Shown: positions 35,759-45,147, numbered from the stretch's first letter. The stretch is DNA of 64,000 nucleotides from JBFGCT01 sp963825565 (GCA_963825565.1 CAWGTW010000010.1:248001-312000), one strand, 5' to 3'. Translations and numbers: made by a program. Notes: generated from the sequence alone by a model not told the origin.

Positions 35759-36318
35759 TCGCGCGGCCATCGACCGATCCGCGGATCGAGCGGTCACGAC
35801 GGCTGATCTGCGACGCGACGCTCCACGAGTTGGCCGAGGTCGGCTACGGCGCGATGACGATCGAGTCGATCGCCAAGCGGGCGGGCGTCGGCAAGGCGAC
35901 GATCTACCGCCACTGGAGCGGCAAGCTCGACCTGGTCGAGTCCGCCCTCGAGCAGATGAAGTCCGAGGTGGACGTGCCCGACGTCGGCACCGCACGCGAG
36001 CGGATCGGCGCGGTGCTCCGCTCGTTCGCCCGCTACCTGCACGACGGCGAGCGGTCGGCGTGCCTGCCGGCGCTGGTCAGTGCGGCCCAGTACGACGAGG
36101 CGGTGCGGACGTTCCACCACCGCTTTGCAGCCGAGCGGCGGCGGGTGCTGGTCGGGCTGGTCGAGGAGGGGATGCGCTCCGGCGAGCTCGGGCGGGGGTC
36201 CGACGCCGTCCTCGTCGCTGACGCGCTCGTCGGGCCGCTGTTCTATCGCCGGTTGATGACCTCCGAACCGTTCCCCCCCGACGAGGTCGACCGGATCGTC
36301 GATCTCGTCCTCGGTTGA
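35755..36318 (+). CDS. TetR/AcrR-family repressor of the adjacent exporter
   Basis: A 187-residue regulator with an N-terminal TetR helix-turn-helix (ATLHELAEVGYGAMTIESIAKRAGVGKATIYRHW) and a TetR_C_11-like ligand domain (LPALVSAAQYDEAVRTFHHRF). The GTG start overlaps the exporter stop by three bases. It is almost certainly autoregulatory through the three palindromes at 34076-34133, since no other regulator is in this unit. The inducing ligand is unknown. Confidence 0.92.
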   Translation: MIARPSTDPRIERSRRLICDATLHELAEVGYGAMTIESIAKRAGVGKATIYRHWSGKLDLVESALEQMKSEVDVPDVGTARERIGAVLRSFARYLHDGERSACLPALVSAAQYDEAVRTFHHRFAAERRRVLVGLVEEGMRSGELGRGSDAVLVADALVGPLFYRRLMTSEPFPPDEVDRIVDLVLG

Positions 36319-36419
36319 CGTCGGGGCCAGGGCGGAGGTCCGCCGGCGACGGGAGCCGACTGCGGCGCACCGTCGAGTCGACGTCGAGTCCGCGGCGGGG
36401 TCCGACCGATCCGGAGCCG

Positions 36420-36447
36420 CCCACACCCGATCGCCGCGTCGTGTGGG
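36420..36447 (-). terminator. Stem-loop directly after the winged-helix gene
   Basis: CCCACAC (36420-36426) and GTGTGGG (36441-36447) form a seven-base stem with a 14-base loop. It abuts the stop codon of the minus-strand gene and lies between convergent genes. There is no T-run. Confidence 0.45.
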
Positions 36448-36789
36448 TCAGCCGAGGCGGATCCGGTACCCGCGCCGGATCACCGTTTCGACACCGGTGG
36501 CGGCCGGGCCGAGGCGCTGCCGGAGGCGAGCGACCGTCACCTCGACCACGTGTACCCCGCGCTGCTTGTTGCCCCACACCGCCCGGAGCAGATCGCGCTT
36601 GGACACGACCGCGCCACTGCGCTCGACGAGCGCGTCGAGCACCTGGCGCTCGCGGGCGCCGATCGTGATCGCCGGGCCGGCGTCGATGCGGATCGTCGAG
36701 CCCGCGAGCCGGAGGCGGTGACCATCGACGAGGAGATCGGTCGGTGTGACGTCGCCTCCCGTGGGGTCAGGCCGCGGCGGGCGAATCAT
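36448..36789 (-). CDS. Stand-alone winged-helix (OmpR/PhoB-type) DNA-binding protein
   Basis: A 113-residue protein consisting almost entirely of a Trans_reg_C winged helix: LLVDGHRLRLAGSTI, ITIGARERQVLDALVERSGAVVSKRDLL, RAVWGN, VHVVEVTVARLRQRLG and IRRGYRIRL. No receiver domain is present. Such short proteins are known as the C-terminal part of uroporphyrinogen-III synthase fusions or as orphan regulators. The ATG at 36789 is inferred from domain length; a longer frame to 36936 is Arg/Pro-rich. Target unknown. Confidence 0.8.
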   Translation of the reverse strand: MIRPPRPDPTGGDVTPTDLLVDGHRLRLAGSTIRIDAGPAITIGARERQVLDALVERSGAVVSKRDLLRAVWGNKQRGVHVVEVTVARLRQRLGPAATGVETVIRRGYRIRLG

Positions 36790-36908
36790 CGGGTCAGCCT
36801 GCAGGCCGCGTGTTTCCCGGCGGTTTCGTCCCGATTGCGATTCACGTCCCGCGCCGACGGGGAAGGCCGGATCGATGATCGGAGGTGGCGGGGCGCGACA
36901 CTGGACGG

Positions 36909-37685
36909 ATGGATCACGAGCATCTCTTGGTGTCACGTGACGGCGACGTCGCGACGATCACCCTCAACCGTCCGGAAAAGCGCAACGCACTGGCCTACGA
37001 CGTCATGGTCGAGCTGGCCGCGGCACTGCGCCAGGTGGGGGCGAGCGACGCGCGCGCCGTCGTCCTCGCGGCGACCGGTCCGGTGTTCTCGGCCGGGCAC
37101 AACTTCGGCGATCTCGCCGGGGCGGAGTTGCAGACGGCGCGCCGGCTGTTCGAGGTGTGCACCGCGATGATGGACACGGTGCAGTCGATCCCCCAGCCGG
37201 TCGTCGCCAAGGTCCATGCGTTGGCCACCGCCGCCGGGTGCCAGCTCATCGCGACCTGCGATCTCGCCGTCGCCGCCGAGTCGGCGGCGTTCGCCCTCCC
37301 CGGGGGCAAGGGCGGCCTGTTCTGCCACACGCCGCTCGTCGCCGTCGTCCGCAACGTCGGCCGCAAGCGGGCGCTCGCGATGGCGCTGACCGGCGACCCG
37401 ATCGACGCCCGTACCGCCGCCGACTGGGGCCTGGTCAACCAGGTGGTCCCCGACGACCAACTCGATGCCGCCGTCGCCGACCTCGTCCGGCGGATCACCC
37501 GGGGCAGCGCGCTCTCCCAGGCGCTGGGCAAGCGGGGCTTCTACGCCCAGGTCGACCTCGACCAGACCAAGGCCTACGACTATGCGATCGAGCTGATGGC
37601 ATCGGCGGCGATGCTCGACGACGCCCAGGAAGGCATCGCGTCGTTCCTCGAGAAGCGCCGCCCGAAGTTCGTGCAGCGCCCCTGA
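36909..37685 (+). CDS. Enoyl-CoA hydratase/isomerase family protein
   Basis: A 258-residue crotonase-fold protein. The CoA/oxyanion blocks are VATITLNRPEKRNAL near residue 11, AATGPVFSAGHNFGDLAG near 60 and KVHALATAAGCQLIATCDLAVAA near 103. The second catalytic Glu region reads GGKGGLFCHTP, without the usual Glu pair, as in ECHDC3-type members, so hydratase activity is uncertain. The ATG at 36909 gives the standard N-terminus. Confidence 0.9.
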   Translation: MDHEHLLVSRDGDVATITLNRPEKRNALAYDVMVELAAALRQVGASDARAVVLAATGPVFSAGHNFGDLAGAELQTARRLFEVCTAMMDTVQSIPQPVVAKVHALATAAGCQLIATCDLAVAAESAAFALPGGKGGLFCHTPLVAVVRNVGRKRALAMALTGDPIDARTAADWGLVNQVVPDDQLDAAVADLVRRITRGSALSQALGKRGFYAQVDLDQTKAYDYAIELMASAAMLDDAQEGIASFLEKRRPKFVQRP

Positions 37686-37716
37686 CACGGCACGCCCTGC
37701 GCCGCGGGAGTTCGGA

Positions 37717-38463
37717 TCACGCCGCCTCGAGGGCCGCCCGCACTCGGGCGATCGCGACCTCGCGCCGGTTGCGGATCGTGCGCGGTGTGACACCGCACTC
37801 CCGGGCGACGGCACCCGGTGACCCGGTCCGCACGAGATGGCGGATCAGCTCCAGGTCCGGTGCCGGAACCCCGGCGGCGCGTGCGGTGCGCAGCACCAGG
37901 ACCAGTTCGTCGGTCGCGTTGGACGGCCAGCCGCGATCCTCGATCCTCCTGAACGTGTGCGGCGGTCGGGTGGCTTCGGTTGCCGCCTTCAGTCGGAGCG
38001 GCCGGCGGAACGCCTGGAACGTCGCGTCGGAGATCAGCGAGGCCGCGACGTGCCGGCGCCGGCGCCGCCAGTCGTAGTCGCGCAGCGCGATCCAGGCGGC
38101 GGCGACCACGATCTCGATCGGGTCGATGCCGTCTCGGTGGCTGCGGTAGCGGGCCGACCGAGCGATCAGGCCGGGGAGGATCCGCTGGATCACGATGCGA
38201 CCGGCCAGGTCGTCGTTCGCCGCCAGCTCGACGAGCCGGCACAGCACAGCGTCGGCGTCGCAATCGGAGGCGCCGCCGCCGCGGGTCAGGTCGACGATCG
38301 TCTGCAGGTCGGAGAGCTCCGCCAGTTCTCGGGCACGCAGGCCCTCGGGCTCGAGGCCGGTCCAGGCTCGGGCGCGGCGCAACGAGCGCGGCTGGCGACG
38401 GAGTCGCGCCCACTCACGATCGAGCTGGGCGGTCAGCGAGTGCGGGTGCGGGGTGAAGGTCAT
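37717..38463 (-). CDS. Sigma-factor-like regulator with C-terminal helix-turn-helix
   Basis: A 248-residue protein. The middle region (LVELAANDDLAGRIVIQRILPGLIARSARYRSH, then IVVAAAWIALRDYDW) resembles sigma-70 region-2-type helices, and the end is a helix-turn-helix (GAVARECGVTPRTIRNRREVAIARVRAAL). The ATG at 38463 precedes MTFTPHPHSLTAQLDREW. It is divergent from the FHA/FtsK ATPase gene, which it may regulate (inference from position). I do not recognise a named family. Confidence 0.8.
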   Translation of the reverse strand: MTFTPHPHSLTAQLDREWARLRRQPRSLRRARAWTGLEPEGLRARELAELSDLQTIVDLTRGGGASDCDADAVLCRLVELAANDDLAGRIVIQRILPGLIARSARYRSHRDGIDPIEIVVAAAWIALRDYDWRRRRRHVAASLISDATFQAFRRPLRLKAATEATRPPHTFRRIEDRGWPSNATDELVLVLRTARAAGVPAPDLELIRHLVRTGSPGAVARECGVTPRTIRNRREVAIARVRAALEAA

Positions 38464-38729
38464 GGCGCCAGCGTGCGCGAGACCCCTCACCGCTGGTCTC
38501 ACCACCGCGCGGCCGCCCGCCGACCCGGCGCTCACCGCGCCGGGCAACCGCAGCGAACGCTCACTTCTGGCTCACCTCTTTGTTCACCTTCGCGCTCGAC
38601 CGCGGACTCACAGGTCCTGGTCAGCGCCCTACCGTGGGCCGATCCCTCGATCGATCCGGCGCGAGGTCGCGCGGTGCGCTGCGGTTGGGTGTGTTCCGCC
38701 GGCGGCCGCCCGCCACCCACCGTCGAGGT

Positions 38730-41700
38730 GTGAGACAGCGACGTGCGTTCGACATCGTCGGCCCCGACGGCAGGCGAGCGACGGTTGTTCCCCGCTCCGA
38801 GGCCGACACGGTCGGCGATCTGCTGGCGGCGATCGGCGACACGACGTCGACCGCGGTATGGGTCGACGGGCACCGGGTCACCCGCGGGGAGCGGCTCGTC
38901 GACGTCCCCGCGATGGTCGTCGGCGCCCGCATCGAGTGCGGATCGTCCGCAGACCGGCACCGGGTGCCCCCGGGCTGCGAAGCGGAGGGTCGCGTCGATC
39001 CGGTCGTCGAGGTGGCCGTCATCGCCGGCCCGTCGTGTCGCTCCTGGACGCCGCTGCACCCCGGTCGGCACACCGTCGGCCGATCACACCACTGCTCCTT
39101 GCGCCTCGTCGACCCCCTCGCCGAACTGCACCACGGCGTGTTCGACGTCGATCCGGACGGGATCACGCGCTTCACCCAGCTCACGGGACGGGTGCCGGTC
39201 CGGCTCGACGGAACCCCCTGCGACGCGGCGGAGCCGGTCGTCCCCGGCGGGGTGCTCCAGATCGGCTCGAGTCTGCTCGTGCTGCGCCGGGCGGATCACG
39301 GCCGCGCCGGTGACGCCGGGATGCACCGGTGTTCCGGGAGCATCACCCCCGGATCGGACCCGTGGCGTCGAGTCGTCCGGCGCGGGCCGGTGGAGGACTT
39401 CGCGTGGGGCTGCCCGCCCGTGGTCGCGCCGCAGCCTGCGGCAGACCACCCCTCCCCGCCGGCGACCGGGTTGGTCGGTGCCGTCGTCGGCGTCACCGGA
39501 GCGGTCGTCGTCGCAACGGTGATGCGGCAACCGATGTTCGCCGTCTTCTCCATGATCGGTGGCGTCGCTTCCCTGATCACGTGGATCGTCGGGATCGCCG
39601 GGGCGCTGCGGCGGCGGCGCGTCGCGCGCCGCGGCCACGTCGAGTCGGTCGAACGGTTCCGCTCGGAGGTGGACGCGGTGATCGACCGCCGGGCGGAGCA
39701 CGACCGAGCCGCGCATCGCACGATCATCGAGAGTCTGGAGGAGATCGACCGGCTCGGCGGTCGGATCTGGGAGCGCCGGCCACCGCCCGGTGGTCCGGTT
39801 CGGTTGACCGTCGGGCTCGGGACGTCGGCGTGGCTGCCGCCGGTCGACGGGTGGGACGCGATGGCCCCCGAGCTCACCTCCGAACTCGAACGGCGGTCGA
39901 CCATCGACCTCCATCCCGCCCCTGTCGAGCTCCGGCCGGGTGACGGGCTCGCGGTGCACGGCGAGCTCGACACGGCGCGCGCCGTCGCTCGCGCGATCGT
40001 GCTACAGCTCGCCACCTGGGTGGGGCCGGCCGACTGGCAGCTGCTCGTCGTCACCGGCGAACCGCAGCGATGGGAGTGGGCGAGCTGGCTGCCTCACGCG
40101 ATGCGCGCCGACCAATCGTCGGGCGTGGTCACGCCCGACCGGGTGGAGGGGGCCGGCGCGCTGCTCGCCCCCGATCGGATGACCGTGCTGGTGACCGACG
40201 ATGCCGGGGTGTTCGACGCCCGGACCGGCCCGACCCGCCGGCTGGTCGCCGCGAGCCGGGCGATCGTCGTCGCAGCGGTCGGCCGTGAGCGGTCGGTCCC
40301 CTCGCTGTGCCGCCAGGTCCTCCGCCTCGGTTCGACCGGAGGGGCGGAGTGGTCCCCGCCCCCGACGACCGACCGGGTGGTGACCGGCATGCACTGCTGC
40401 GGGCTCGACGAGGTCACCGCGGCGGGTGCAGCCCGTCGGCTGGCTTCGCTCACCGATCCGGAGGACGGCGCGTCGGCGGCGTCGGCCATTGTCCACCAGC
40501 TCCGCTTCGCCGACCTCGATCGGCCCGAACCCGGGTACGCCGACTCGCCGGACCCGCAGCACCGGGGCGTCGATCACGTCGATCACATCGTCGAGCGCTG
40601 GCGATCCGGCGGTGTCGATCCCGCACCGTGCACCCCGATCGGCCTGTCGGCCGACGGCATCGTCGACCTCGATCTCGTGCGCGACGGACCGCACGGGTTG
40701 GTCGCCGGGACGACCGGCTCGGGCAAGAGCGAGCTGCTGCGGACGCTGGTGCTCGGGCTCGCCACGCGGTGCAGCCCCGACCATCTCACGTTCGTGCTCG
40801 TCGACTACAAGGGCGGCTCGACGTTCGACGCCTGCGCCCGGTTGCCACACACCGTCGGGCTGGTGACCGATCTCGACGAGGGGGGCGCGGCGCGCGCCCT
40901 CGTCAGCCTCGAGGCCGAGTTGCGTCGCCGGGAACGGGCGCTGCGGGCGGTCGATGCGGCAGACCTCACCGACTACCGAGGCCGCAGCGGTGTTCGCCCG
41001 CTCCCGCGCCTGGTGGTGGTCGTCGACGAGTTCGCCGCGTTGGCCCAGGAGCTGCCGGGCTTCCTCAGCGCCCTGGTCGGCATCGCCCAGCGCGGCCGGA
41101 GCCTCGGCGTCCACCTCGTCCTGGCGACGCAACGGCCGGGGGGTGTGGTGAGCGACGACATCCGTGCCAACACCAACCTGCGGCTTGCGCTGCGGCTGCA
41201 CGACACCGCCGATGCCCGCGACGTCGTCGACGACGACCTGCCCGCCACGCTGCCGCGCGGTGTCGCCGGGCGGGCCGTGCTCCGGCTCGGGCCTGGCGAG
41301 CTCCTCGTGTTCCAGGCGGCCCGCTGCACCGGCCCGGTTCGGCGGGCGGTGTCGGAGCTGGTCGTCACGGTGTGGCACGGCGTGGGTCACGCCGGGCCGG
41401 TGACGGCGGCGGACGGGGAGGGTGCGCGGACCTGTCCCGCTGGTGCCAGGGGTGAGCCGAGCGAGCTGTCCGAGATGGTCGCCGCCGTGCGCACTGCCGC
41501 AGCGCGGCTCGGGCTCGCTCCACCCCGCGCGCCCTGGTTGGAGCCGCTTCCCGCGGTCCTCGACCCCGGCGCGGTCGATCGGGTCGCCCGAGCCGAATCC
41601 ACCGCCGGCCACCCGACGACCGCCGCTCCAGACGATCCGGCTCCCGGCCCTTCGACTGCCGACGACTCGACGGCCGACGCGTCGACGGCCGACCCTTCGA

Positions 41701-43019
41701 CTCCCGCCGACTCGGGTCACGATGCCGTCGGCCTGATCGACGATCCCGACCACCAAGCCCGGCGCCTGTTGCGCTGGGACGCGGCGGGCAACCTGGCGCT
41801 GATCGGACCACTCGGCGCCGGGCTCACGTCGACGGTCGTCGCGCTCGTCGCCGCGCTGTGCCGGACCCGAACCCCGGAACGACTGCACGTCTACGTGATC
41901 GACGCGGTGGGCGACGCGTTGCTCGACGGGCTCGAGGGGGTGGCCCACTGCGGCGCGGTCGTGCGGCTGCGCGAGACCGAGCGGCTCGACCGCCTGCTGC
42001 TGCGCCTCGGCGAACTCATCGACCGGCGGGTCACCGATGCGGCCCGCGCCCCGCAGGTCGTGCTCGCGATCGACGGGTACGGCGCGCTGCGAACGTCGAT
42101 GTCGTCGATCGAGCGGGTCGAGACGTTGGCCGTGCTCGACCGTGTGGTCGCCGACGGGCCGGCGGTCGGCGTGTGCTGCCTCGTCACGGGCTCGGACCTC
42201 GACCGGGTCGAGGCTGCCGAGCGGTGGGTCTTCGGCCACCGGGGAGCCGGTGCGCCGGGCCGGTTGCGCGTCGGCTCCTCGGGCTTGGAGGCGCAGGTCG
42301 CGCGCGGTGCGCCGGGGCTGGCTGCGCTTCCCGATCGCACCGTGGGCCGTGGGCCGGCTCCGGTCGAGGTCCTGCCCGAGCGGATCGACCACGCGCTGCT
42401 CGGACCGAGCTGGACCACCGGCACCGGGCCGTCGGCCGCCGACCATCTCGTCGTCGGTCGCTCGGCCGCCGACCTGGCCGACGTCGCGCTGGTCGTGCCC
42501 GACGGCGACCATGTCTTCGTCGGCGGGCCGTCCCGGTCCGGGAAGTCGGTCGCGCTGCGCGTGCTCGTGACCGCATGGCGAGCGCTGCATCCTTGCGGGC
42601 GGGTCATCGAGGTCGAGCGCCGACGACCGCTCGACGTCGCTGCGTTCGACCCGGTGCCGACGCTCGTGGTCGTCGACGACGCCGACCGGGTCGACGACCC
42701 GGGGCTCGCCTCCCTGGCCGCCGAGCATCGCAGCGGGGTGACGCTGGTCGCTGCGGCGCGGATCGAGGCCGTGCGCACGTTGTACGGGCACTGGACCCGG
42801 GACGTGGCGCGCCGTCGCTGCGGCATCGTCCTGACATCGGCCGGCGAGGTGGACGGCGACCTGCTCGGGGCGACGTTGCCGCAGCGAACGGCGATCCCAC
42901 CCCGTCCCGGCCTGGCATGGCTCATCGATCCGGTGGGCCGGCGGCTCGCCCAGGTCGCATCGGTGGGACCCGTGCCGGTACCGGGCGCTCAGCCGGGCGA
43001 CTCGTCGCCCAGGAGGTAA
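38730..43019 (+). CDS. FHA-domain FtsK/SpoIIIE ATPase of the EssC/EccC type
   Basis: About 1429 residues from a GTG at 38730. The N-terminus has two small beta domains: one FHA/ubiquitin-like (AFDIVGPDGRRATVVP) and a clear FHA (HPGRHTVGRSHHCSLRLVDP). Two transmembrane helices follow (LVGAVVGVTGAVVVATV; VFSMIGGVASLITWIVGI). Three FtsK-type ATPase modules come next: Walker A GTTGSGKSE near residue 660 with Walker B LVVVVDEFAAL; a degenerate module (GPLGAGLTS near 1026, no Lys); and a third with GGPSRSGKS near 1266. This is the layout of type VII secretion motors. No WXG100, EccB, EccD or EccE gene is in the window, so it is an orphan here. A Thr/Asp/Ser repeat linker separates modules one and two. 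Confidence 0.87.
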   Translation: MRQRRAFDIVGPDGRRATVVPRSEADTVGDLLAAIGDTTSTAVWVDGHRVTRGERLVDVPAMVVGARIECGSSADRHRVPPGCEAEGRVDPVVEVAVIAGPSCRSWTPLHPGRHTVGRSHHCSLRLVDPLAELHHGVFDVDPDGITRFTQLTGRVPVRLDGTPCDAAEPVVPGGVLQIGSSLLVLRRADHGRAGDAGMHRCSGSITPGSDPWRRVVRRGPVEDFAWGCPPVVAPQPAADHPSPPATGLVGAVVGVTGAVVVATVMRQPMFAVFSMIGGVASLITWIVGIAGALRRRRVARRGHVESVERFRSEVDAVIDRRAEHDRAAHRTIIESLEEIDRLGGRIWERRPPPGGPVRLTVGLGTSAWLPPVDGWDAMAPELTSELERRSTIDLHPAPVELRPGDGLAVHGELDTARAVARAIVLQLATWVGPADWQLLVVTGEPQRWEWASWLPHAMRADQSSGVVTPDRVEGAGALLAPDRMTVLVTDDAGVFDARTGPTRRLVAASRAIVVAAVGRERSVPSLCRQVLRLGSTGGAEWSPPPTTDRVVTGMHCCGLDEVTAAGAARRLASLTDPEDGASAASAIVHQLRFADLDRPEPGYADSPDPQHRGVDHVDHIVERWRSGGVDPAPCTPIGLSADGIVDLDLVRDGPHGLVAGTTGSGKSELLRTLVLGLATRCSPDHLTFVLVDYKGGSTFDACARLPHTVGLVTDLDEGGAARALVSLEAELRRRERALRAVDAADLTDYRGRSGVRPLPRLVVVVDEFAALAQELPGFLSALVGIAQRGRSLGVHLVLATQRPGGVVSDDIRANTNLRLALRLHDTADARDVVDDDLPATLPRGVAGRAVLRLGPGELLVFQAARCTGPVRRAVSELVVTVWHGVGHAGPVTAADGEGARTCPAGARGEPSELSEMVAAVRTAAARLGLAPPRAPWLEPLPAVLDPGAVDRVARAESTAGHPTTAAPDDPAPGPSTADDSTADASTADPSTPADSGHDAVGLIDDPDHQARRLLRWDAAGNLALIGPLGAGLTSTVVALVAALCRTRTPERLHVYVIDAVGDALLDGLEGVAHCGAVVRLRETERLDRLLLRLGELIDRRVTDAARAPQVVLAIDGYGALRTSMSSIERVETLAVLDRVVADGPAVGVCCLVTGSDLDRVEAAERWVFGHRGAGAPGRLRVGSSGLEAQVARGAPGLAALPDRTVGRGPAPVEVLPERIDHALLGPSWTTGTGPSAADHLVVGRSAADLADVALVVPDGDHVFVGGPSRSGKSVALRVLVTAWRALHPCGRVIEVERRRPLDVAAFDPVPTLVVVDDADRVDDPGLASLAAEHRSGVTLVAAARIEAVRTLYGHWTRDVARRRCGIVLTSAGEVDGDLLGATLPQRTAIPPRPGLAWLIDPVGRRLAQVASVGPVPVPGAQPGDSSPRR

Positions 43020-43445
43020 CGGGGGCCGGCGCCGCGCGCGGCGGCGACGTCGTCGGGGTTGTAGAGCGCGCAGGTGTCGAGGCTCAGGCATCCGCAGCCG
43101 ATGCAGCCGTCGAGCTTGTCCCGCAGCGCCTCGAGCAGCGCGATCCGCGCATCGATGACCGGTCGCCACGCCGACGCCAGGCGGGTCCAGTCCGAGCGCG
43201 TCGGGGTCCAGCGCGTCGGGAAGCGAATCGACCGCGGTGCGGATCTCGTCGAGGGTCAGCCCGACCCGCTGCGCCACCTTGATGAACCCGATGCGCCGGA
43301 GCACGTCGGTCCGGTACCGGCGGTGTCCGGCCGCGGTGCGCTCGCTGGTGATCAGGGCGTTGGACTCGTAGAAGCGCAGCGCAGAGGCGGCGACGCCGGC
43401 GCGGCTGGCGACCTCGCCGATCGCCAGGGTCTTGACTTGAACCAT
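42989..43445 (-). CDS. soxR: SoxR-type [2Fe-2S] MerR regulator, single-base frameshift
   Basis: The first 75 or so residues are SoxR (TLAIGEVASRAGVAASALRFYE, AGHRRYRTDVLRRIGFIKVAQRVGL). At about 43195 the frame shifts, and the next frame continues WTRLASAWRPVIDARIALLEAL and the iron-sulfur signature CIGCGCLSLDTC. Removing one base gives a 151-residue protein, the normal SoxR length. SoxR senses redox-cycling compounds through the [2Fe-2S] cluster. The ATG at 43445 lies inside a palindromic operator. The 3' end overlaps the ATPase gene by 31 bases on the opposite strand. All cluster cysteines are present. Confidence 0.87.
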
Positions 43446-43462
43446 GGTTGAAGTCTTACGGT
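43432..43462 (+). promoter_or_regulatory. MerR/SoxR-type promoter with 19-bp spacer; leaderless transcript predicted
   Basis: TTGACT (43432-43437) and TACGGT (43457-43462) are separated by 19 bases, the over-long spacer typical of MerR-family activation. A 22-base palindrome, mismatched at one symmetrical pair, spans 43434-43455 (arms GACTT-AACC and GGTT-AAGTC, centred on CCATGG). Transcription would start at about 43469-43470, one or two bases before the Rieske ATG. The operator includes the soxR start codon, so SoxR would also block itself. Confidence 0.75.
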
Positions 43463-43470
43463 TGGCGCTC

Positions 43471-45147
43471 ATGACGACAACCGGGACCGACCTCGCAACG
43501 ACCCGCGCAGTCGACCGCGCACCGATCGCCCACCTCGACGACCTCGCCGATGGCACGATGAAGATGGTCAAGGTCGACGGGCACCGGGTGTGCCTGGTGC
43601 GCACGAGCACCGGCGTGCACGCGATCGACCATGCCTGTCCGCACGAGGGGTACGGCCTGACCCAGGGCGACCTCGACCTCGACGGCGACCTGCTCACCTG
43701 TGCGTGGCACAACTGGAAGTTCCGTGTGAGCGATGGCGAGTGCGTGCTCGGCGAGGAAGCCGTTCGCGTGCACGAGGTGGAGATCGACGACGGCGGGGCG
43801 ATCCGGGTGGTGCTCGCCCGGCCCGATCCGGAGGCGATGCGACCGCGCCTGCTCGAGAGCCTGCGAAGCGGGATCCGTCGTGACTATCGCGGCCAGGTCG
43901 CGCGTGACGTGGTCCGCCTGCTCAAGGTGAGCACCGATCCGGGGCAGATGGTTTGGGAGGCGGTCGCCCACGGCGCGCCGCGCGCCGAGTTCGGCTGGGG
44001 CCACTCGATCGCGTCGGCGACCGATTGCCTGGCGATGGTCGACCTCTACGAGGGCGACCAGCGGGCGTTGCCGATCGTGCAGGGAATCGTCGGGATCGCC
44101 GAGACCGAGCGCGATCGGCCGGTCAACGAACTGCCGAGCCCGGCGGTCGGCGGGCGGGTCGACCGGCCCTCGTTCCGAGCAGCGGTCGAGGCCGAGCGGG
44201 TCGTCGACGCACAACGGCTCGTGCTGGCGGCGATCGAGCGGGGTGACACCGCCGACGACCTCCGACCGTGGTTCTCCGGCGTGGTCAGCGATCATCACCT
44301 GTCGTACGGCCACGGCGCGATCTACAGCCAGAAGGCGTTCGAGCTGCTCGACATGATCGGCTGGGATCGGGCCGGAACGGTGCTCCCGCACCTCGTCCCG
44401 ACGATCGTGTACGGCACGCGCGAGGACAAGCTGCCGTACATGCGCCCGTTCATGAAGGCGCTCGCTTCGGTCGATCTTGGCGACCTCGCGGCGGTCGACG
44501 CCGATCCCGGTTGGGAGGACGACGGCACGCTCCTCGGCGCGCTGCTCGGCGACGATCGGACCGCGCCGCTCGACGCCTCGGTGGCCGCGCTGCGGGCGGG
44601 TGCCGGCGTCGACAACGTGCTCGACGTCGTCGTGACCGCGGTCAGCGAGCGGATGCTGCGCTACGACACCGCCGGTGAGTTCGACTTCGCCGACGACTTC
44701 GGTTGGCTCGACATCACCCACGGGATCACGTACGCACACGCCGTGCGCTGGCATCACCGGGAGGCGCTCGAGCGGGGCGCCGGACCGGACCCCGACCTCG
44801 TCCGATTGGCGCTGTTCACCGCGTTCCTGGCCCACTGGACCGGACGCCACGAGTGGCACACGCGAGTCGGCGAGCGGGCCGAGGTCGATCCGGGCCCGGC
44901 GTCGCTCGTGGCGTACGGCGAGCGCGTTCAGCGGGAGTCGTTGCTCGACGGCACGACGGCGTTCATCGTGCACGCCCATGCGGTGAAGACGAGCAGGGCC
45001 GCGGCGATCGAGGCGCTGGGGATGCGTTCGGCGCTCCCCCTCGACGCCGTCGCCCGGTTCCTGGCCGCGCCGAGACTCGAGCGGTTCGTCGCCGCCACGG
45101 TCGAGCGGTCGATCGACTTCCTCAACGGCCGAACCCAGCGCGAATGA
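43471..45147 (+). CDS. Rieske [2Fe-2S] protein with a large His-rich C-terminal domain
   Basis: A 558-residue protein. Residues 15-115 form a Rieske domain with both ligand loops, CPHEGYGLTQGD and CAWHNWKFR. The rest is a helical domain of about 440 residues with many conserved-looking His blocks: HHLSYGHGAIYSQKAFELLD, ITHGITYAHAVRWHHREALE, AFLAHWTGRHEWHTR and FIVHAHAVKTSRAA. It loosely recalls questin-oxidase-like (DUF4243) proteins, but I cannot confirm that. The His pattern suggests metal binding and an oxygenase role. It is driven by the SoxR-type promoter, so it should be induced by redox-active compounds. The ATG at 43471 is set by the predicted leaderless start. Confidence 0.85.
   Translation: MTTTGTDLATTRAVDRAPIAHLDDLADGTMKMVKVDGHRVCLVRTSTGVHAIDHACPHEGYGLTQGDLDLDGDLLTCAWHNWKFRVSDGECVLGEEAVRVHEVEIDDGGAIRVVLARPDPEAMRPRLLESLRSGIRRDYRGQVARDVVRLLKVSTDPGQMVWEAVAHGAPRAEFGWGHSIASATDCLAMVDLYEGDQRALPIVQGIVGIAETERDRPVNELPSPAVGGRVDRPSFRAAVEAERVVDAQRLVLAAIERGDTADDLRPWFSGVVSDHHLSYGHGAIYSQKAFELLDMIGWDRAGTVLPHLVPTIVYGTREDKLPYMRPFMKALASVDLGDLAAVDADPGWEDDGTLLGALLGDDRTAPLDASVAALRAGAGVDNVLDVVVTAVSERMLRYDTAGEFDFADDFGWLDITHGITYAHAVRWHHREALERGAGPDPDLVRLALFTAFLAHWTGRHEWHTRVGERAEVDPGPASLVAYGERVQRESLLDGTTAFIVHAHAVKTSRAAAIEALGMRSALPLDAVARFLAAPRLERFVAATVERSIDFLNGRTQRE

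Noticed and set aside
36789..36936. Longer N-terminus for the winged-helix protein
   Set aside because: The added residues are Arg/Pro-rich and overlap the promoter region of the divergent enoyl-CoA hydratase gene.
40002..43712. Minus-strand frame of 1236 codons opposite the FtsK-type ATPase
   Set aside because: Only its first 75 or so residues after position 43445 are real (SoxR); the rest is the shadow of the ATPase gene.
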